A stretch of DNA of 64,000 bases, from positions 13,078 to 77,077 of the forward strand of contig JBCBPV010000009.1 in assembly GCA_039820585.1 (NCBI GenBank). The letters run 5' to 3'. This stretch comes from JBCBGF01 sp039820585 (GTDB lineage Bacteria > Pseudomonadota > Alphaproteobacteria > Rhodobacterales > Rhodobacteraceae). The position numbers were made by a program, and so were the translations under genes. This document shows, piece by piece, positions 59,609 to 64,000 of the stretch. The notes under the pieces were generated by a model, which worked only from the letters and a program-made list of their open reading frames with translations, had not been told where the DNA came from and did no database searches. How positions within the stretch are numbered: position 1 is the stretch's first letter; every line of letters starts with the position of its first letter.

Positions 59609-60727
59609 ATGGCGGCTGTGGACTTCCAGAATGTAGTCAAATCCTTCGGTGCCTTTACTGCGGTGCACGGGCTCGATCTGGCCATTGACGAGGGGGAGTT
59701 CGTGTCGCTTCTTGGCCCCTCCGGCTGCGGGAAGACCACGACTCTGCGGATGCTTGCAGGCCTGGATTTCCCGACTTCGGGGTCGATCAGCATCGGTGAC
59801 CGCGTGGTGAATGATCTTGCACCGGGCGAGCGCGACATTGCGATGGTGTTCCAATCCTATGCGCTCTACCCCCACATGACGGTGGCCGACAACATCGCTT
59901 ATCCGCTGAAGAAGCGCGGCGTGCCGAAGGCGGAGCGCGGTCCGATGGTTCAGAAGACGGCCGAGCTTTTGCAGTTGACCGAGCTGCTGTCGCGCAAGCC
60001 CCGGCAACTTTCAGGTGGTCAGCAACAAAGGGTCGCGCTTGGCCGGGCGCTTGTGCGGGATCCAAAGGTGTTCCTCTTGGACGAACCGCTGTCGAACCTT
60101 GATGCCAAGCTGCGCGGCTACATGCGGGTCGAACTGGTTGAACTGCATCGCCGTCTTGGCCGCACCATGGTGTACGTGACCCATGACCAGCTTGAGGCGA
60201 TGACGATGTCGGACCGGATCGCGGTGATGGAGGGCGGGCGGCTACAGCAGTTCGCGCCGCCGACGCAGGTTTATCGCGAGCCGGCGAACCGGTTCGTCGC
60301 GGGTTTCATCGGCACCCCGGCAATGAACCTGATCGACGGTGAATTGAGCCAGTCCGACGGTGCCTGGCAGTTCAATGCGCCGAGCGTATCGCTCAACTGC
60401 CCGCCTTTGCTGGAGAAGGCCACTGCGGGTCCGACGTGCTTGGGCGTGCGTCCCGAGGACGTGATCTTCGGCGAAGGGCCGATCTCCGCCACCGTTCAGG
60501 TCGTAGAACAGACGGGGCACGAGAATATCGTGGTCGCCAGGATCGGTGAGGATATGCGCCTGACAGGGCGTGTGACCGCGGACCGGGTCTGGCACGCGGG
60601 CGAGACCATCCAGTGCAACCTGGATGTGAACAACGCCCATGTCTTTGCCGCAGGACCGTCTGGCGAACGTCTCAATCGCCCAAAATCGGCGGATGCGGCA
60701 CCTGTAGCCATGAATGTCGCCCGGTAG
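59609..60727 (+). CDS. ABC transporter ATP-binding protein (MalK/UgpC-like)
   Basis: 372 residues. Walker A GPSGCGKTTT, signature LSGGQQQRVALGRAL, Walker B VFLLDEPLSNLDAKLR, His-switch in VTHDQ, and a C-terminal OB/TOBE domain (FIGTPAMNLIDGEL ... GVRPEDV). It powers the importer encoded upstream. Confidence 0.95.
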   Translation: MAAVDFQNVVKSFGAFTAVHGLDLAIDEGEFVSLLGPSGCGKTTTLRMLAGLDFPTSGSISIGDRVVNDLAPGERDIAMVFQSYALYPHMTVADNIAYPLKKRGVPKAERGPMVQKTAELLQLTELLSRKPRQLSGGQQQRVALGRALVRDPKVFLLDEPLSNLDAKLRGYMRVELVELHRRLGRTMVYVTHDQLEAMTMSDRIAVMEGGRLQQFAPPTQVYREPANRFVAGFIGTPAMNLIDGELSQSDGAWQFNAPSVSLNCPPLLEKATAGPTCLGVRPEDVIFGEGPISATVQVVEQTGHENIVVARIGEDMRLTGRVTADRVWHAGETIQCNLDVNNAHVFAAGPSGERLNRPKSADAAPVAMNVAR

Positions 60728-60754
60728 GGCGCGCGGAAGCGAGGAGGAGGCGAG

Positions 60755-61675
60755 TTGGACAGATCAAGCGTCGATTGGGCAGGCCCCATGCCCGCAGTCA
60801 CAACGCCATTTCGCGCTGACCTGACGATTGACGATGAGGCGTTTGCGGCCAACGTCGATCGCCTATTCGAAGAGGGCGCGACTGGGATCGTCGCGGCGGG
60901 GTGCACGGGCGAGTTTTGGTCGCTGAAGCTGCCCGAGCGAGAGCATCTCGCAAAACTGACGGTCGAGGCGTGCAAGGGACGTGGCCCCGCCATTGTTGGC
61001 ACCGGATCGATCCGTGAGGGCGAGATCGCCGACCAGATCCACGCCGCAAAGGAAGCGGGTGCCGATGGTGTTCTGGTGATGCCCGCATATTTTGTGCGTC
61101 TGACCGAGGCCGAGCTGATCGCGCATTTCGAGGCAGTCAATGCCGAAGCAGTTTTGCCGATCCTTCTTTACAACATCCCTGGAAATGCGGGGAACGCGAT
61201 CACGCCCGCCATCGCGGATCGGCTGGCCGACCTCGATAATGTCATCGGCATCAAAGAGTCGAGCGGTGACTGGAACAATTTTCAGGACACGCTGATCCGA
61301 ACAAAGGATCGGATCCGGGTATTCTGCGGACCCTCATCGGTTTACGGTGTTCCCGCGACGCTGGCGGGGGCGGACGGGCTGATCGACTGTTTCCCGAATG
61401 TGTGGGGGCCCGGATGCGTGGACCTCTGGCACGCCACGAAAGCCGGGCGCATGAGCGAGGCTTGGGCCCTTCAGGCCACCGGAATTGCGATGACGGACCT
61501 ATTCACCAGCGAGGGCCGGACGCTTTATCCTGCCACAAAGGCGGCGATGGACTATCTTGGTTTGGCTGGAGGCGGGGTTCCGCGACCGCCGCTTCGCGCG
61601 CTTGAAGGCGACGCGCTGAAAGGCCTTCGCACAGGTATCGACAAACTGATCACGCGCCCCGCCAAGGTCGCCTGA
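60755..61675 (+). CDS. DapA/dihydrodipicolinate-synthase-family lyase 2
   Basis: 306 residues. I chose the TTG at 60755 because GAGGAGGAGG (60741-60750) lies just upstream; ATG 60788 has no such site. Catalytic set: CTGEF in AAGCTGEFWSL, Tyr in PILLYNIPGNAG, Schiff-base Lys in GIKESSGD. A paralogue of the 47108 gene but clearly distinct in sequence. It may cleave a keto acid to pyruvate and an aldehyde, or deaminate a cyclic imine. Confidence 0.88.
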   Translation: MDRSSVDWAGPMPAVTTPFRADLTIDDEAFAANVDRLFEEGATGIVAAGCTGEFWSLKLPEREHLAKLTVEACKGRGPAIVGTGSIREGEIADQIHAAKEAGADGVLVMPAYFVRLTEAELIAHFEAVNAEAVLPILLYNIPGNAGNAITPAIADRLADLDNVIGIKESSGDWNNFQDTLIRTKDRIRVFCGPSSVYGVPATLAGADGLIDCFPNVWGPGCVDLWHATKAGRMSEAWALQATGIAMTDLFTSEGRTLYPATKAAMDYLGLAGGGVPRPPLRALEGDALKGLRTGIDKLITRPAKVA

Positions 61676-61700
61676 CGGCAACGACAGAGGGTATTGATCC

Positions 61701-62483
61701 ATGGATCTTGGACTGATGGGAAAGAACGCAATCGTCGCGGCGGCAAGCCAGGGGCTTGGTCTGGCCACGGCACGGTCGCTGGCGCGTGAAGGCGTGAACC
61801 TGACGATGAATGCGCGCACGGCCGACAAGCTTGAGGCCGCGGCTGAGGGGATCCGCAAAGAGTTTGGCGTCACGGTCAAAACGGTTGCTGCCGATTTCAA
61901 CGCGGCCGAGACCCGCGACAAGCTCATCGAGACCGCGGGTGCGCCGGACATTCTGGTGAACAATCCGGGCGTAAGACAGGTTCCGACACCCTACGATCAG
62001 ATCACTGCGGAAGACTGGCGCTATTGGCTCGACGTACACTTCCTGTCGTCGGTCGAAATGATCCAGAAGGTCGCCCCCGGCATGACTGAGCGGAAGTTCG
62101 GCCGGATCATCAATATGTCGGTGAGCTTCATCAAGTTTCCGCAGGTGGGGTTCGCGCACAGTCATGCTGCGCGCCTTGCCCTGTCGGGGGCGACCGCCGC
62201 CATGGTCCGCGATCTCATCCCCCATAACGTCACGATAAACACCGTCTGTCCCGGGCTGTTCGATACTGATGCGCTGCACACTAACCTTCACGGCCACGCC
62301 AAACGGGGCAACACGACCTATGAGGCGATCGTGCAGAACAGGCTTGAGACCTGCCCAGCGGGCCGCTTTGCCGATCCGTCGGAATGTGGGGATCTGATCG
62401 CCTATCTCTGTTCGGCGCAGGCGGGGTTCATGTCGGGCCAAAACATCGTGAACGACGGCGGCGTGTATCAGGGGCTTTTCTGA
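61701..62483 (+). CDS. Atypical SDR lacking the YxxxK motif
   Basis: 260 residues. The cofactor loop is AAASQGLGLATARSLA, and NNPG stands for NNAG. Where classical SDRs have Tyr-x3-Lys the sequence is GFAHSHAARLALSG: no Tyr, and Arg/His in place of Lys. The Ser of MSVSFIKF is kept. I recall an SDR subgroup with Ser-Asn/His-Ala-Arg at this place (for example some 3-oxoacyl-ACP-reductase-like proteins of unknown function). Reaction unknown, possibly an isomerase or aldolase-like use of the fold. Confidence 0.8.
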   Translation: MDLGLMGKNAIVAAASQGLGLATARSLAREGVNLTMNARTADKLEAAAEGIRKEFGVTVKTVAADFNAAETRDKLIETAGAPDILVNNPGVRQVPTPYDQITAEDWRYWLDVHFLSSVEMIQKVAPGMTERKFGRIINMSVSFIKFPQVGFAHSHAARLALSGATAAMVRDLIPHNVTINTVCPGLFDTDALHTNLHGHAKRGNTTYEAIVQNRLETCPAGRFADPSECGDLIAYLCSAQAGFMSGQNIVNDGGVYQGLF

Positions 62484-63178
62484 TGAAAGTCGCCATGGTG
62501 TCCGGCGGTGGCCGCGGGGTTGGCGCCGCCATCACCAAGCGGTTGCTGTCAGACGGCTGGGCGGTATCGATCGGGTTGCGCGATCTGGGGCAGGCGGGGC
62601 ATTTCGATAGCCCGGAACGCCTTGCTGCCTTTCCATTTGACGCGACCGATCCCGCCACTGCCGGTCCTTGGGTGGCTGGGACTGTGGAGCGGTTCGGCAA
62701 GCTGGATGCGTTGATCAACAATGCGGGTATCCTGCGCTCTGTTGATTTCGAGATCGGAACCGAGGCGGACCTTGATGACATGTGGGACGTGAATGTCAAA
62801 GCGCCCTTCCGCCTGATTCGCGAGGCACTGCCGCATCTCAGGGCCACCGGTACAGGCCGCGTCATCAACATCGCCTCCACCGATGCTAAACGTTATCGCG
62901 AGGGCGTATCGGTGGGCTATACAATGACCAAGCACGCCCTGCTCGCGCTGACACAAGCCGCACGCTTTGCTGGATGGGCCGATGGTGTACGCGCCACTGC
63001 CATCTGCCCCGGCGCGACCGATACGGACCTGATCGCCAACATCCCGGGCGTGGCCCCGAAGGACCAACGCATTCAGCCAGAGACGGTCGCCAGCATGGTC
63101 GCCTTTCTGCTGCACCTGCCCAATCAGGCCAGCGTGCCTGAACTGATCGCAAACACCCGTTTGGAGAGCCTGATATGA
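62483..63178 (+). CDS. SDR-family oxidoreductase 4 (classical)
   Basis: 231 residues from ATG 62483, overlapping the previous stop by one base. GGGRGVGAAITKRLL, LINNAGILR, catalytic Ser in NIASTDAKR and YTMTK are present. Short for an SDR. It overlaps the aminotransferase start by 4 bases, so the three last genes form one unit. Confidence 0.87.
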   Translation: MKVAMVSGGGRGVGAAITKRLLSDGWAVSIGLRDLGQAGHFDSPERLAAFPFDATDPATAGPWVAGTVERFGKLDALINNAGILRSVDFEIGTEADLDDMWDVNVKAPFRLIREALPHLRATGTGRVINIASTDAKRYREGVSVGYTMTKHALLALTQAARFAGWADGVRATAICPGATDTDLIANIPGVAPKDQRIQPETVASMVAFLLHLPNQASVPELIANTRLESLI

Positions 63179-64000
63179 CACTTGAGCTCGACCGCCGTAA
63201 CGACGAACTGGCCGCATGGGATCGCAATTTCCTGATGCATCCCACGACGCATACCGCCCAACACTCGCGCGGGGATGTGCCGGGGCGGATCATTACCGGC
63301 GGCGAGGGGGTGTTCATCACCGACCGTGATGGCAACCGCTTCCTCGATGCGTTCGCGGCGCTCTACTGCGTGAACGCAGGCTATGGGCGGACCGAGATCG
63401 CTGATGCCATCGCCAAGCAGGCCCATGAACTGGCCTATTTCCACGCCTTTGCGGGTCACGGGAACGAACCGGCGATCCGGCTGGCAAAGATGGTAATGGA
63501 CCGCGCGCCCGATCATATGGCGCGGGTTTACTTCGGCTTGTCGGGGTCGGATGCCAACGAGACAAATGTCAAACTTGCTTGGCATTACAACATTTTGCGC
63601 GGAAAACCTAAGAAGCGGAAGATCATCAGCCGATGGCGGGCCTACCATGGGTCGGGTCTCGTTTCCGGGTCGATGACCGGGCTGAAGGTGTATCATGACC
63701 GGTTCCACCTTCCGCTGGACGGTTTCCTGCACACTCAAGTCCCGCATTTCCTGCGCCGACCAGACCCTGACATGGACGAGGCGGCATTCACTGATTTCCT
63801 GATATCGGAACTGGAAGCTATGATTGCCCAGGAAGGCGCGGATACCATCGCGGCGTTTATTGGTGAGCCGGCCCTGGGCACTGGTGGTATCATTCCACCA
63901 CCAGACGGGTATTGGGACCGGGTGCAGGAGATCTTGCAAGAGAACGATATTCTGCTGATCGCCGATGAGGTTGTCACTGGCTTTGGCCGCACGGGGCATA
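63175..64000 (+). CDS. Class III (omega-)aminotransferase, N-terminal part
   Basis: The frame is open to the window edge (275 codons). It begins MTLELDRRNDELAAWDRNFLMHP, then GEGVFITDRDGNRFLDAFAALYCVNAGYGRTEIADAI, the PLP-phosphate region YFGLSGSDANETNVKLAWHYN, WRAYHGSG and IADEVVTGFGRTGH. The PLP lysine lies beyond the edge. Such enzymes transfer the amino group between an omega-amine or beta-alanine/taurine-type donor and pyruvate or 2-oxoglutarate. It is the terminal enzyme seen in the catabolic unit. Confidence 0.92.
   Translation, partial: MTLELDRRNDELAAWDRNFLMHPTTHTAQHSRGDVPGRIITGGEGVFITDRDGNRFLDAFAALYCVNAGYGRTEIADAIAKQAHELAYFHAFAGHGNEPAIRLAKMVMDRAPDHMARVYFGLSGSDANETNVKLAWHYNILRGKPKKRKIISRWRAYHGSGLVSGSMTGLKVYHDRFHLPLDGFLHTQVPHFLRRPDPDMDEAAFTDFLISELEAMIAQEGADTIAAFIGEPALGTGGIIPPPDGYWDRVQEILQENDILLIADEVVTGFGRTGH

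Noticed and set aside
1..64000. CRISPR arrays, prophage or plasmid origins
   Set aside because: No regularly spaced direct repeats, phage structural genes or replication genes were seen.

Overview
The window is chromosomal DNA from a GC-rich alphaproteobacterium, most likely a Rhodobacteraceae (Roseobacter-group) species. This rests on the gene types present: a short insertion-free ProS, an Hda-like DnaA regulator, an extended Pth, a CTC-type L25, an edd/eda pair and small lineage-specific proteins. It also rests on an intergenic element ending in CCCCCGGG-(G/C)-NTATTTT that I associate with this family. No database search was possible, so the taxonomy is inference.

Bases 1-34442 are mostly core genome. 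They hold the C-terminal half of glnE; the Entner-Doudoroff genes edd and eda with a sulfotransferase-like gene between them and a perfect LacI-type palindrome upstream; an rRNA methyltransferase/PIN pair; an HTTM membrane protein with a partner; ppk-ppx for polyphosphate; hda with an AI-2E transporter; proS; trpB; pth; rplY; lldD; trpA; ychF; and a tRNA-Ser(GCU). An accessory patch lies at 19295-21525: two secreted proteins with extreme Asp/Glu tails flank a 2-oxoglutarate oxygenase-like gene and are followed by a membrane-anchored LuxR-type regulator. A second patch (22717-25623) sits between pth and rplY, which are neighbours in many relatives. Three copies of a roughly 120-bp palindromic repeat mark intergenic gaps.

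Bases 34443-39530, just after the tRNA, look acquired. They hold a possible integrase scar, an OmpR-type two-component system, two secreted proteins of unknown function and an IS3-family remnant.

Bases 39576-64000 form one large catabolic locus that runs off the right edge. It holds an ABC importer (binding protein, two permeases, ATPase), an IclR-type regulator, five SDR dehydrogenases, a Nu-class GST, a SnoaL-like protein and an ATP-NAD-kinase-like protein. It also holds a divergent GcvPA/GcvPB pair without gcvT or gcvH, two DAO-type flavoproteins (one next to a fused HcnA-HcnB/opine-oxidase-like protein), two DapA-family lyases, an Old Yellow Enzyme, a TIM-barrel isomerase, a lambda-crystallin-type dehydrogenase and a class III aminotransferase.

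Five intergenic regions of this locus carry the same 15-bp box GTKC-N7-GAAC. It is probably the operator of the local IclR protein, which would make the scattered transcription units one regulon. The substrate is unknown; the enzyme set suggests a nitrogen-containing, hydroxylated (sugar-like or amino-acid-like) compound that is imported, oxidised, cleaved by aldol or retro-aldol chemistry and transaminated. This locus is my main candidate for an undescribed system.
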